NCBI RefSeq assembly: GCF_000422985.1
Contig: NZ_KE383967.1
Coordinates: forward strand, 64,493-128,492
Source: Erythrobacter cryptus DSM 12079
GTDB lineage: Bacteria; Pseudomonadota; Alphaproteobacteria; Sphingomonadales; Sphingomonadaceae
Length of the DNA stretch: 64,000 nt
Direction: 5' to 3'
The notes below the pieces were generated by a model. The model ran no database searches, had not been told where the DNA came from, and saw nothing but the letters and a program-made list of their open reading frames with translations. This document shows positions 19,201-26,569 of this stretch, one piece after another. A program made the translations under genes and the position numbers. The stretch's first letter is position 1; every line of letters begins with the position of its first letter.

Positions 19201-20360
19201 CCTGGCGCGTGCGCGATCTTGTCGGCGATGGTGGGATCGACGGTGATGGTCTGCCCGTCGCGCCCATACTGGGCATAGATCAGCGAATGGCGCGGCTCGC
19301 GATCATTGGCATAGACGACATGGCAGCTCGCGCAGCCCGAATGGCGGTAATCGCCGGGCTGGTCATTGGTGCCCATGAACCAGGTGAAGGGATCGTTGAG
19401 GCGGGTCTTGTGGATGTTGAGCGCCGGGATCGCCACCCTGAGACCCGTGCCGGGCCCGCGGTTGGATTGCTTGAGATCGGGCCGCCCCGGCTCCTCGAGC
19501 CGCTGGATCTGCCCGGTGGGATTGGGCAGGCCGATCTCGGGAAACTGCGAGTTGATGGTGCGCCCGCCGCGCTCGAACACGCGGAAGATGTCTCCCGGCG
19601 GGATCACGTGCCAGGTGGGCAGCGGATACATCTCGGCGAGCACCCCGCGCGCGGCCTGCTCGGACGAGAGCTTGCCACCCTCGCCCATGCCCGGGGAGTT
19701 GATCCGCGCCGGCTTGCCATCGCGGGTATAGGCCTCGCCCAGGACATAGTTCTTGAATGGCAGAATCCCGTTGTTGTAGGCCGCCCCGCCCCACAGCATC
19801 GCGCCCGTTGCCATGATCGAGCGTTCCGCCGCCTCGATCGCCTGGATGTGGCAGGCCCCGCAGGCCTCGCGCGCGACGCGGTAGTCCGAGGGGTTCACGA
19901 ACTTGATGAACTCGGGCGCTTCCTTGTTGAGCAGCGCGTAGGAGCGCTGGGGATTGGCCGAGGAGGGGAAATGCCAGCTGCCCGGATACTTGGGCAGCAC
20001 GTGGGCCTTGTCACGCGCGGCGACGTAATCGGGGTGGTCATGCGGCAGCTCGGCATTGCCGCGCACCCGGGGATTGCCGCCGTGGCAATCGGTGCAGCCC
20101 AGCCGCACCGCAGGGCTGACATGCATGGTCGGCGCGTCGGTCTTGACGTGGCAGGTGAGGCACCCTTCGGACTTGGCCTCCATCTCCGCCACCGATTGCC
20201 GTGCCGGGGCCGGCGGGGCAAAGACCGCGCTGTAATCGCGCTTGACCGGCTTTTCCTTGTCGGCGGCCTGGGGCGCGCCGACAAACAGGCCGAGCGCCAG
20301 CACCAGCGCAACGGCCAGAAGCGCAAGATGACGGGCGAAGGAGTGGCCGAGCGTCAGCAT
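16230..20360 (-). CDS. secreted decaheme cytochrome c with C-terminal LVIVD-repeat propeller
   Basis: A 1376-residue exported protein. A signal peptide (residues 1 to about 33, cleavage near GAPQAAD) precedes ten CxxCH motifs between residues 67 and 867: CLTCH, CTDCH, CGACH, CASCH, CMNCH, CADCH, CKDCH, CFTCH, CGGCH, CTDCH. The last 430 residues contain LVIVD-type beta repeats (for example EGLILVNVNTL, KGLVVVDLSNPDTPR, EGLVILDVKNPRRPR), expected to fold as a propeller. A Gly/Lys-rich low-complexity insert lies near residue 400. The start overlaps the stop of the outer-membrane barrel gene by ATGA. It is a plausible terminal, surface-facing electron carrier or redox enzyme, but no substrate can be named. 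Confidence 0.9.
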   Translation of the reverse strand: MLTLGHSFARHLALLAVALVLALGLFVGAPQAADKEKPVKRDYSAVFAPPAPARQSVAEMEAKSEGCLTCHVKTDAPTMHVSPAVRLGCTDCHGGNPRVRGNAELPHDHPDYVAARDKAHVLPKYPGSWHFPSSANPQRSYALLNKEAPEFIKFVNPSDYRVAREACGACHIQAIEAAERSIMATGAMLWGGAAYNNGILPFKNYVLGEAYTRDGKPARINSPGMGEGGKLSSEQAARGVLAEMYPLPTWHVIPPGDIFRVFERGGRTINSQFPEIGLPNPTGQIQRLEEPGRPDLKQSNRGPGTGLRVAIPALNIHKTRLNDPFTWFMGTNDQPGDYRHSGCASCHVVYANDREPRHSLIYAQYGRDGQTITVDPTIADKIAHAPGYGGKGKGKHGALKQPGEAEEGGAAGAGAGKRADDSLTVNGQPKEKGHPLQHVFTRAIPTAQCMNCHMHQPNIFLNSYLGYTMWDYESDAPFMWPEKQKYPTAAEVRAINDRNPEGAAPRGKWGDIDFLRNVYDLNPKLKDTQFADYHGHGWNFRAIFKRDREGNLLDAEGRIVDPDDPEKWRKAGEGKFVPPGVNPGKTVHLMDIHAEKGLQCADCHFEQDSHGNGLIYGEVANAIEIGCKDCHGTADAYPTLRTSGPAAPPEGHDLALLRNPDGKRRFEWIEGEDGRRKLIQRSIVDPNLEWEMSLVKDSVDPATPTFNAKAARAKLMSRYGAETGNFEFGLGIAEEDRAHREGEMACFTCHLSWTTSCGGCHLPIEANWKTKSHRYEGIETRNFATYNPQVARDEMFQLGKHQTTKGNQIAPVRSSSALVLSSTNINRERIYVQQPPISAIGFSSQAFAPHFPHTVRLTETKTCTDCHLSDQDDNNAIMAQLLLLGTNYVNFVGLNAWAGLEGGIQATRVTEYDEPQAVIGSYLHRYAYPDYWKLHVEANGRELKNWVRGKTFDENLSGETHPFEEFVNVHEGTRDRVGCLQLRGEYLFVAEGRGGFTAYDVASIANKGVSERILKGPFSALGHDTNVKTTNATCMALATNQPIAPHRNTPEMREMNQEQPFLPIYNYAAITDAVEGLILVNVNTLADGEFRNNKLRRKVYADGSSAWNPGGVLTGARHIVLGGEVAYITADKGLVVVDLSNPDTPRLAAVRELNDARASAVQFRYLWVTDAEGVKLFDITSLRDPVPVPEASVPLADARRLYVARTYAYVAAKAEGLVILDVKNPRRPRIYQRVTLDGALNDAEDVIVASTNASLFAYVADGRNGMKVLQLTSPESQPNFYGFSPAPKPELIAWAKTPTPAIALSKGLDRDRAVDETGGQIAVFGRLGSRPFTRTEMERLFMTRAGVPWKVNDKVDMNRWVGLAPSAPQRAAARMK

Positions 20361-22213
20361 CAGTAGGTCAGCACCACATTGGCAAGCACCGAGACGAATT
20401 CCTTGCCGCCGCCCCGGACGGTGAACAGATCCTTGAAGCCATCCCCGGCAAGCAGCGCCGCGGCCGAAAGGCGAAAGACGATGTTCTGCGTCGCCTTGGG
20501 ACGCCAGATCGCCGAGGCCGACAAATCAAAGCCGATCTCCCTCGGGATCGAGCCTTCATTGCGGAGCACCTCGAGGCTCGAGGTGTTCTCGAACCACAGG
20601 TGATTGGCATTGGCCGACAGGCGCAGCTCGGGGGTAAGGTCGAAATCGGCCCCCGCGCCGATCAGGATCAGCCCCGGATTGTTGAAGTTGCTCTGCCCCT
20701 GTTCCTTGGACGAGCGCAGCGAATTGAGGATGCCGTTGCGGCCGTTGACGGCAACCGCCCGCCCGCCGCCGGCAAAGGGGATGGTCTGGCGGATCCAGTA
20801 GGAGGTGTCGGCCCCGGCAAAGACCGGGTTCTCGAAGATCGCATCGAACCCGCCCTCGCTGTCGTCATAGGGATCGGAATCGCCGCTGGCATAGGCGGCC
20901 GACAAGCGAAAGCGCATCCAGTCCCGATCATAGCTCGCCTCGAGCGCGGCGAACTGGGCGTTGATATCGGCCGGACGGTCTGTGAAGAAGGAATTGCGAT
21001 CCTCGCCCAGCGCCCAGTAGAAACTGCCGGTGAGGTTCACCCGGCCGATCCGGCCATCCATGTTGTAGCCAAGATAGACCACGTCATAGTCGCGCCCGCG
21101 CAGGGTGCCGAGCAAGGCCGGGCGTACCGGAAAGCCATTGTCGTCGATCTCGATCTCGTCGGCCTCGCGGTTGCGGTTGTAGGCGACGGTGAACTGGCTG
21201 GTGAGCGCCGGGATGAGGAAATCCTGGCGATAGGCATTGGCGATGAAGACGAAATCATCGCGCGGGCGCTGGACGATCGAATTGAGCCCCGAATTGGTGT
21301 CCTTCTCCAGCCGCCAGAAGGCGCCGAGGTTGAACTGGAAGCGGTTGTTGTCACGCGAGCCGAACAGGCGCACGCCCAATTGCTGATCGTTGAACAGGAA
21401 GCCGCGGAAATCGGACTGGAACGGCTGGATCCCGGCGCGGATCGAGATGAAGTCGAAGCGGTCGTTGTCGAACTGGCTGAAGTGGTAATCGATGAAGGCT
21501 TCCTGCACCCCGAGGAAATGGTCGAGCCGGGTGGTGCCGCGGGACGGCTCGACAAACAGCACCCGCCGCTCGGGCACGGTGACGTAGTTGACATTGTAGG
21601 CAAGGGTCAGGCGGTATTCGATCGTCGGCGGCTTGAAGGTGGTCGAGCCCTTGAGCAGGGCAAAGCCGGCGATGAAGGTCTGGCTGAAGACCTGGCTGAA
21701 ATCATTGCCGAACACATCGTTGCGATCGGGATCGTCGGTGGTCTGCACCCCCACGGGAATGGGGAAGGTGCGCGGCTCATAGACGCTGTCGGAGACGAGA
21801 TTGGCGACGAAGAACCAGTCATCACCCTTGATCGGCAGCCAGGGCACCTTGGCGCGGTTGATCGGGCGATCGCCCTTGTAGGTGTTCTGATTGTAGGGAT
21901 CGAGGATGTTTTCCTTGACCAGCCCGAGGCTCTGGATCAGCCGCCAGCGATCAGGGATCGGGAACTGCTCGGTGGGGAAGGCCTCGGGCGGCGGGGCGCG
22001 CACCGCGCCTTCGTTCATCTGCTCGATCCGCTCGGGCAGCGGGGCGTTATAGCCCGGACGCTGGCGCCCCTCGATGATCTCGGGATCGACGGGGGGAATG
22101 TCCACCTCCCAATCGCGCGGGGGCGCCGCCTCGCCCGGCGGCGCCAGCGGCGGCAGCACCTCCTCGGGCGGGCTTGCCTGCAACAGCAGCAACGCGGGGA
22201 GGAGCACGGCCAC
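20360..22213 (-). CDS. outer-membrane beta-barrel protein coupled to the decaheme cytochrome
   Basis: A 617-residue protein with a short signal sequence (VAVLLPALLLLQAS), a Pro/acidic periplasmic stretch of about 70 residues, and then a long series of alternating hydrophobic/polar strands ending in an aromatic residue (VLANVVLTY), the outer-membrane insertion signal. Recognisable barrel pieces include EAFIDYHFSQF and the strand-turn pairs rich in Asp/Asn. It is not a TonB receptor: there is no plug or TonB box. I place the start at a GTG (22213) just after the previous stop, with a GAGGGG site. The ATGA overlap with the decaheme gene suggests the pair may act together, analogous to porin-cytochrome conduits; homology to MtrB cannot be shown here. 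Confidence 0.75.
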   Translation of the reverse strand: MAVLLPALLLLQASPPEEVLPPLAPPGEAAPPRDWEVDIPPVDPEIIEGRQRPGYNAPLPERIEQMNEGAVRAPPPEAFPTEQFPIPDRWRLIQSLGLVKENILDPYNQNTYKGDRPINRAKVPWLPIKGDDWFFVANLVSDSVYEPRTFPIPVGVQTTDDPDRNDVFGNDFSQVFSQTFIAGFALLKGSTTFKPPTIEYRLTLAYNVNYVTVPERRVLFVEPSRGTTRLDHFLGVQEAFIDYHFSQFDNDRFDFISIRAGIQPFQSDFRGFLFNDQQLGVRLFGSRDNNRFQFNLGAFWRLEKDTNSGLNSIVQRPRDDFVFIANAYRQDFLIPALTSQFTVAYNRNREADEIEIDDNGFPVRPALLGTLRGRDYDVVYLGYNMDGRIGRVNLTGSFYWALGEDRNSFFTDRPADINAQFAALEASYDRDWMRFRLSAAYASGDSDPYDDSEGGFDAIFENPVFAGADTSYWIRQTIPFAGGGRAVAVNGRNGILNSLRSSKEQGQSNFNNPGLILIGAGADFDLTPELRLSANANHLWFENTSSLEVLRNEGSIPREIGFDLSASAIWRPKATQNIVFRLSAAALLAGDGFKDLFTVRGGGKEFVSVLANVVLTY

Positions 22214-22214
22214 G

Positions 22215-24170
22215 CTAGAGCCCCTCGCACACGTTCTGCGCCGTGCTGTCGATAAACGGCGCGAAGGGGCAGTTGACATAGCGCAACCGCACCTGGCGGC
22301 TGCCGACCTGAACGACGATGCGATCGGCACGGATCTCGCGCGGGGCATTGCCAAGGCCGCCCCCGGCGCGCGCGGCGCCGTTGTGGAGGCCGAGGAAGCT
22401 GATCATGTCATCCTGGTCGATCCCGTCACCCGACACCCCGATCCCGCCGACGAGCTGCCCGCCGCGATAGACCGGCACCGATCCGGGGAAGATCTGGATG
22501 CCATTGGCAAGCCGGGGATTGCCTCCCCCAACCCCCGGCAGGCTGGTGCAGGCGCGCGGCGTATCCTGCGCGCTTGCTCCGGTAACGAAGCCGAGGTGCT
22601 GGGCGAGATTGCCGAGCACCAGCGCGCTTTGCAGGCCGGTGGAAAAGGGGCTGAACTTGTCGATCGGGCGCGACAGCGGCCCATTGGCCTGGGCGACCTC
22701 GCCATCGGGGAAATGGGGCCGCGACAGATTGCCGCCGGCCCGATCAGAGAAGGCAAAGCCGCCGGTCAGCGCGTTGGGATCGCCGAGAAAGCTGCGCAAG
22801 CGCGCGACGAATTGCGGCACCTCGCCGCTCGCCGCCAGGAGCTCGGCAGCGGCAAAGCGCCCGGAGAAGAAATTGGCGGTGCGCGCCTTCTGCAAGGACA
22901 CGTCGATCCCGAAGATCGGCGCATCGGGCGAGCGCACGATGCCGAGCACCACCCCGCGGGTATCAACCAGGCTGATCGTCACCTGCGCGCGGCTGTCAAG
23001 CGGCTGGCGGATCTGCGCCCGCGCCCGGCTCATCACCGCAAAGGCCTCCTCAAGGATGAGGAGGGCCTCGGCCGCGGTGAGAGGCTGGGGCACATCGCCT
23101 ACATCGCTGCCGCCGCGCACCGGATAGCGATTGACCCCGGCGCCGTTGCTGAGCACGAAGGCATCGCGATTGGCAAATTCGGCCGCGGTGGAAGCCCGCA
23201 CGCCCGAAGCTTCGGTGCCATAAACCGCGCCCGCCAGCAGGCCCGCGCCGCTGTAATAGCCCGCCACCGGCACCAGCGCGCCCGGGGTGCTGGCAAAGCT
23301 GGCACCGGCGACATTGCTGAGTTGGGGATATTCGATATCGGTGTAGCGCAGGCTGGTGCCATCGGCGGTGATCCGGTCAGCCCGGATGTTGACCGGCGCC
23401 TCGAAGCCCACGGTGCCAGCGAGCGCCACCGCCTCATCGACGTCATTGTCGCGGTCGAGCACGTTGGGATCAAAGCCATAGGTGCCATCGGCGATCACGC
23501 CGATGCCGCCCACCACCACGCCGTTCTGATAGAGCGGAAAGCCCCCCGGATCGGCCGCAAGGCCAAGCGGCGAGCGTTTGGGCCCGATCAACCCGTCGCT
23601 CAAACGGGCGGCAAGGTCGCTGCATGGCAGCTGGCTGAACTGCACCCCAAACAGCGGCCCGCTTTCCAGCCCCAGAGTGCTGGGCGCCGGGGGGAAATGC
23701 TCCTGCACGATGAAGCTTGCCGTGCGGGTGGAAAAGGCATTGCCCCCGCTGGAAAGATAGGCGCCGGTAATCGCCTTGGCGATCGCCGCGGCGGCGCTGG
23801 GGATGGTGAGCCCTTGCGCATCATTGTTGCTGCCATCGCGCGCCGAGGGGATGCGCGCGGTGGGCGCCGCACCGGGCATGGCAAAGACCCCAAGGACATT
23901 GCCGACCCGGTCGGTCACGGCGATGGTGGCCGCCACCCCGCGGGCGCGTGCCTCGGCGGCGGCCTGGGCGATGATGGTGCCAACCTCAGCGGTGCTCAGG
24001 CTCTCGGCGGCAGGAACGGCAAAGACCTGGCCAGCCGGCGGCGGTGTGGGCGTGGGCGCGGGCGCGCCGCCGGTGGCGCCGCCATTGCTGGGCGGGCCGC
24101 CCCCGCCCCCGCACGCGGCCAGCAGCAGCGTGGCTGCGGCAAGTCCGATGCTTCCCCCCCAGCGCCGCAT
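22215..24170 (-). CDS. lipoprotein with two GlcG/HbpS-type domains
   Basis: A 651-residue lipoprotein: lipobox LLLAAC (Cys at about residue 20) followed by a Gly/Pro/Thr-rich linker. Two similar domains of the GlcG/HbpS (DUF336) type follow, each with the ending VVVGGIGV or LVGGIGVSGDG, and preceded by TIAVTDRVGNVLGVF and TISLVDTRGVVLGIV. HbpS proteins bind heme or cobalamin-like ligands at the surface, but GlcG domains are functionally diverse. The gene lies two bases downstream of a multiheme cytochrome and three ahead of the outer-membrane barrel gene, so it is part of the same operon. Its likely location is the outer-membrane periplasmic or surface face. Confidence 0.8.
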   Translation of the reverse strand: MRRWGGSIGLAAATLLLAACGGGGGPPSNGGATGGAPAPTPTPPPAGQVFAVPAAESLSTAEVGTIIAQAAAEARARGVAATIAVTDRVGNVLGVFAMPGAAPTARIPSARDGSNNDAQGLTIPSAAAAIAKAITGAYLSSGGNAFSTRTASFIVQEHFPPAPSTLGLESGPLFGVQFSQLPCSDLAARLSDGLIGPKRSPLGLAADPGGFPLYQNGVVVGGIGVIADGTYGFDPNVLDRDNDVDEAVALAGTVGFEAPVNIRADRITADGTSLRYTDIEYPQLSNVAGASFASTPGALVPVAGYYSGAGLLAGAVYGTEASGVRASTAAEFANRDAFVLSNGAGVNRYPVRGGSDVGDVPQPLTAAEALLILEEAFAVMSRARAQIRQPLDSRAQVTISLVDTRGVVLGIVRSPDAPIFGIDVSLQKARTANFFSGRFAAAELLAASGEVPQFVARLRSFLGDPNALTGGFAFSDRAGGNLSRPHFPDGEVAQANGPLSRPIDKFSPFSTGLQSALVLGNLAQHLGFVTGASAQDTPRACTSLPGVGGGNPRLANGIQIFPGSVPVYRGGQLVGGIGVSGDGIDQDDMISFLGLHNGAARAGGGLGNAPREIRADRIVVQVGSRQVRLRYVNCPFAPFIDSTAQNVCEGL

Positions 24171-24172
24171 CG

Positions 24173-25558
24173 CTATTGCAGCCTTCCGATGGCGCCGGCC
24201 GCCGCCTTCAATGCGGTGCGGAAATCGGCCGGGCGGTAGGCATTGGGCTCTTCCACCGCCTTGTAGGCGCGGGCGATGTCGCCGCGGATGCCGGTTGCCG
24301 CGCCTTGCGTGATCCGGCCCTCGCGCACCAGCGCATTGAGCAGCGTGTCGACCGCCATCACCGCCTGCACCGATCCGGCATAGTCGGTAAAGCGCGGGCT
24401 GGTCGCCTCGCCGGCGATGATCGCGATCACCCGGAAAGCTTCGCCGCTGCCATAGCCGCGCGCCGCAAGCGCCTCGGAAAGCGCCCCGGCCCGGGCCGCA
24501 AGCGCCTGCGCGGCAGTGCGCGCCTCGGCGCTGCCCACCCCCATGGCCTTGTGAAATTCGCGTGCCGCTGCCTCGAAGGCGCGCGCTTCGCCCGGCACCA
24601 GCGCGCCCGCCACCGCCTGGAGCATGATGATGTTCTCATCATTGAAGGGCGGATTACCGAAGGGGATCGGGCGACCGGGATTGGTCTCGAAGGTGAGCTT
24701 GCGGTGCGGCCCGTCGGTGATGGTGCGGTGGCACGAATGGCAATCGTAGAAATAGAACTGCGGGAAGGCTCCTTCCATGGCAAAGCGGGGCTGGGCAAAA
24801 AGCTGGCCTGCGCGGCGCACCGCCTCGGCCTGGCCCACCGCCCACAGCCGCACCGAGCTCAAGGTCCCTTTGCGCGCGGCGTAATCGGCATCGGCATTGT
24901 GGTGCTGCTGCAGCGCGCTGAACAGATCGAGCTCGAAGGAAACCCGCGGATGGCCCGCCGCCATCATCGCGTGGGTGACGAATTGCCCGGGCTTGGCCGA
25001 GCCGTAGTGGCAATCGAGGCACACGTTCGCGCGGGTGCGCGGATCATCGAGCGGGGTGAGGCCCGCCGCCACGTTCGAGGCGTGGGTGGCGGGCAGGGCA
25101 TAATGTTCGGCCAACCACGCGCCGCCCGATGCGCCGTGGCAGCTTTCGCACCCGACCCCGTCGGTGAGCGTGAACCTGGCGCCGCGCTGGCCCGTGGGCG
25201 CATAGGTCGAATGGCAGCCGAGGCAGGCCGGAGCGGCGGTCGCCTTGCCGAGGCCGAGGCTGGCGGCGATCTGCTGTCCGCGCCGCCCAGCCAGCACGGC
25301 ATAGGCGCGGCTGTGGGCGCCGGCGGGGGAGGAGGGCTCCTGCCAGGTGGCGATCTCGTCCTGCCGCACCACCGCGCCATTGCCTTCGGCCCGGCCATGA
25401 CAGGTCGATCCGGCGCAGCTTGCCACGCCCTCGAAGGTGGGATTGCCGATCGCGCCGGCGACCGGATAGAGCAGCGCAAGGCCGATCACTGCCAGCCCCC
25501 GCACGGCCAGCGGCCTTGCGGCAAGCCGTGCCCAGCAGTCTGCCCAAACTCCCGTCAT
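24173..25558 (-). CDS. c554-like multiheme cytochrome c
   Basis: A 461-residue protein with an N-terminal signal anchor (about residues 18-38). Heme motifs: one CAGSTCH (CX4CH spacing) and four CxxCH (CLGCH, CESCH, CLDCH, CHSCH). The order and the unusual first motif resemble the cytochrome c554/hydroxylamine-oxidoreductase-associated family, which also has a variant first site. The C-terminal 170 residues are heme-free and helical, with TPR-like Ala-rich segments. It is the first gene of the operon leading to the GlcG lipoprotein, barrel and decaheme protein, after a 273-base gap that should hold the promoter; no clear box was found there. It probably shuttles electrons in the periplasm. Confidence 0.85.
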   Translation of the reverse strand: MTGVWADCWARLAARPLAVRGLAVIGLALLYPVAGAIGNPTFEGVASCAGSTCHGRAEGNGAVVRQDEIATWQEPSSPAGAHSRAYAVLAGRRGQQIAASLGLGKATAAPACLGCHSTYAPTGQRGARFTLTDGVGCESCHGASGGAWLAEHYALPATHASNVAAGLTPLDDPRTRANVCLDCHYGSAKPGQFVTHAMMAAGHPRVSFELDLFSALQQHHNADADYAARKGTLSSVRLWAVGQAEAVRRAGQLFAQPRFAMEGAFPQFYFYDCHSCHRTITDGPHRKLTFETNPGRPIPFGNPPFNDENIIMLQAVAGALVPGEARAFEAAAREFHKAMGVGSAEARTAAQALAARAGALSEALAARGYGSGEAFRVIAIIAGEATSPRFTDYAGSVQAVMAVDTLLNALVREGRITQGAATGIRGDIARAYKAVEEPNAYRPADFRTALKAAAGAIGRLQ

Positions 25559-25831
25559 CCCATCCCCCCCGAGATGCGCTTTCGTCCGACCGGTGCCAGC
25601 GGCAGGCTATCAGCGGGACTGACCCGTTGCTTGTAGCACCGCGTCAGGATCTCCTTGCACCCTGCCGATTCCTCTGCCTTTCGGCAAGCCCCTTGTCGCG
25701 CCGAGGCTTCATCACCCTGGTGGTGCGAGATGCCGCGGAGCGGCGCCGTTTCGCGCGGGGCGCGAGGGTGTAGGCGGCCAGCGACACGGCGGGCTGCGAA
25801 CGACAGGCGGCCGGCGCGCGCGGCGCCGCGA

Positions 25832-26569
25832 TCACCCTCCCGCCGCCGCCTCGAGGCTGTTGGCAAGGGTTTCGAGCTGGACGGTGCAGCCCTTGGCGAT
25901 CAGCGCCTCGGCCAAGGCATCGGGCGCGGCATAATCATCGGGCAGGGCGACAAAGGTGACATGCGCCGCGCTCGCCCCACCCGGTGCGGTGATGACATAG
26001 TGCCCGGCCTCGCTGATCGGCAGGCGCGCAGGATCGAGCGCGGCGACGGTCACGGTGTCATCGAAGGTCACCTGCGCCTGCGCGGAGCCATCGGCATTGG
26101 CGATCGTGTAGGTCGAGGTGCCCTGGTTGCCGGGCCGCCACAGGCGCACCGTGGCAAGGTCGTAAAGGCAGATCGTGCCCGAGCGGGTGACATCGACATA
26201 CCACAGATTGGGGTTGGTGATAACCTCCTCGGCATCGCCGCGCACCGCCCCGGTGCGCACCCTGGTGGCGGCGCGCTTGCGGGTGAGCAAGGCAAAGCGA
26301 TCCGCGGCCACCTGCGGCCGATCCCCGACCCGGAAGGTGCCCGCCCCCTTGATGACCCGGGTCCCTTGCGCGGTGAGCACGGTCACGACATCGCCCTCCT
26401 TGAGGGTGATGGTGGCATTGTCGTCGAGCTTGGTGCCCACCGCATAGCGGCTTGCCGAAGGGCCGGTGGACTTGACCACCACGCCCGCGAGCGCCGCTGC
26501 CGGCAGCGCCAGCGCCGCTGCCCCCAGGGCAAGCGCGGCAAGCCGGGCCTTCACGCTATCCGAGAACAT
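25832..26569 (-). CDS. secreted FecR-like domain protein
   Basis: A 245-residue exported protein with a clear signal peptide (residues 1-28, ending ALPAAALAG). The next part has the short beta pattern of FecR-type domains (YAVGTKLDDNATITLKEGD, then VLTAQGTRVIKGAGTF), followed by an extracytoplasmic beta-rich region with no recognised motif. It has no membrane helix apart from the signal, so it is not an anti-sigma regulator as such. Its start overlaps the end of the CHASE2 cyclase gene by 14 bases. It is the last gene of the TPS-CHAT-cyclase operon; a role as a periplasmic partner of the CHASE2 sensor is possible but unproven. Confidence 0.65.
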   Translation of the reverse strand: MFSDSVKARLAALALGAAALALPAAALAGVVVKSTGPSASRYAVGTKLDDNATITLKEGDVVTVLTAQGTRVIKGAGTFRVGDRPQVAADRFALLTRKRAATRVRTGAVRGDAEEVITNPNLWYVDVTRSGTICLYDLATVRLWRPGNQGTSTYTIANADGSAQAQVTFDDTVTVAALDPARLPISEAGHYVITAPGGASAAHVTFVALPDDYAAPDALAEALIAKGCTVQLETLANSLEAAAGG

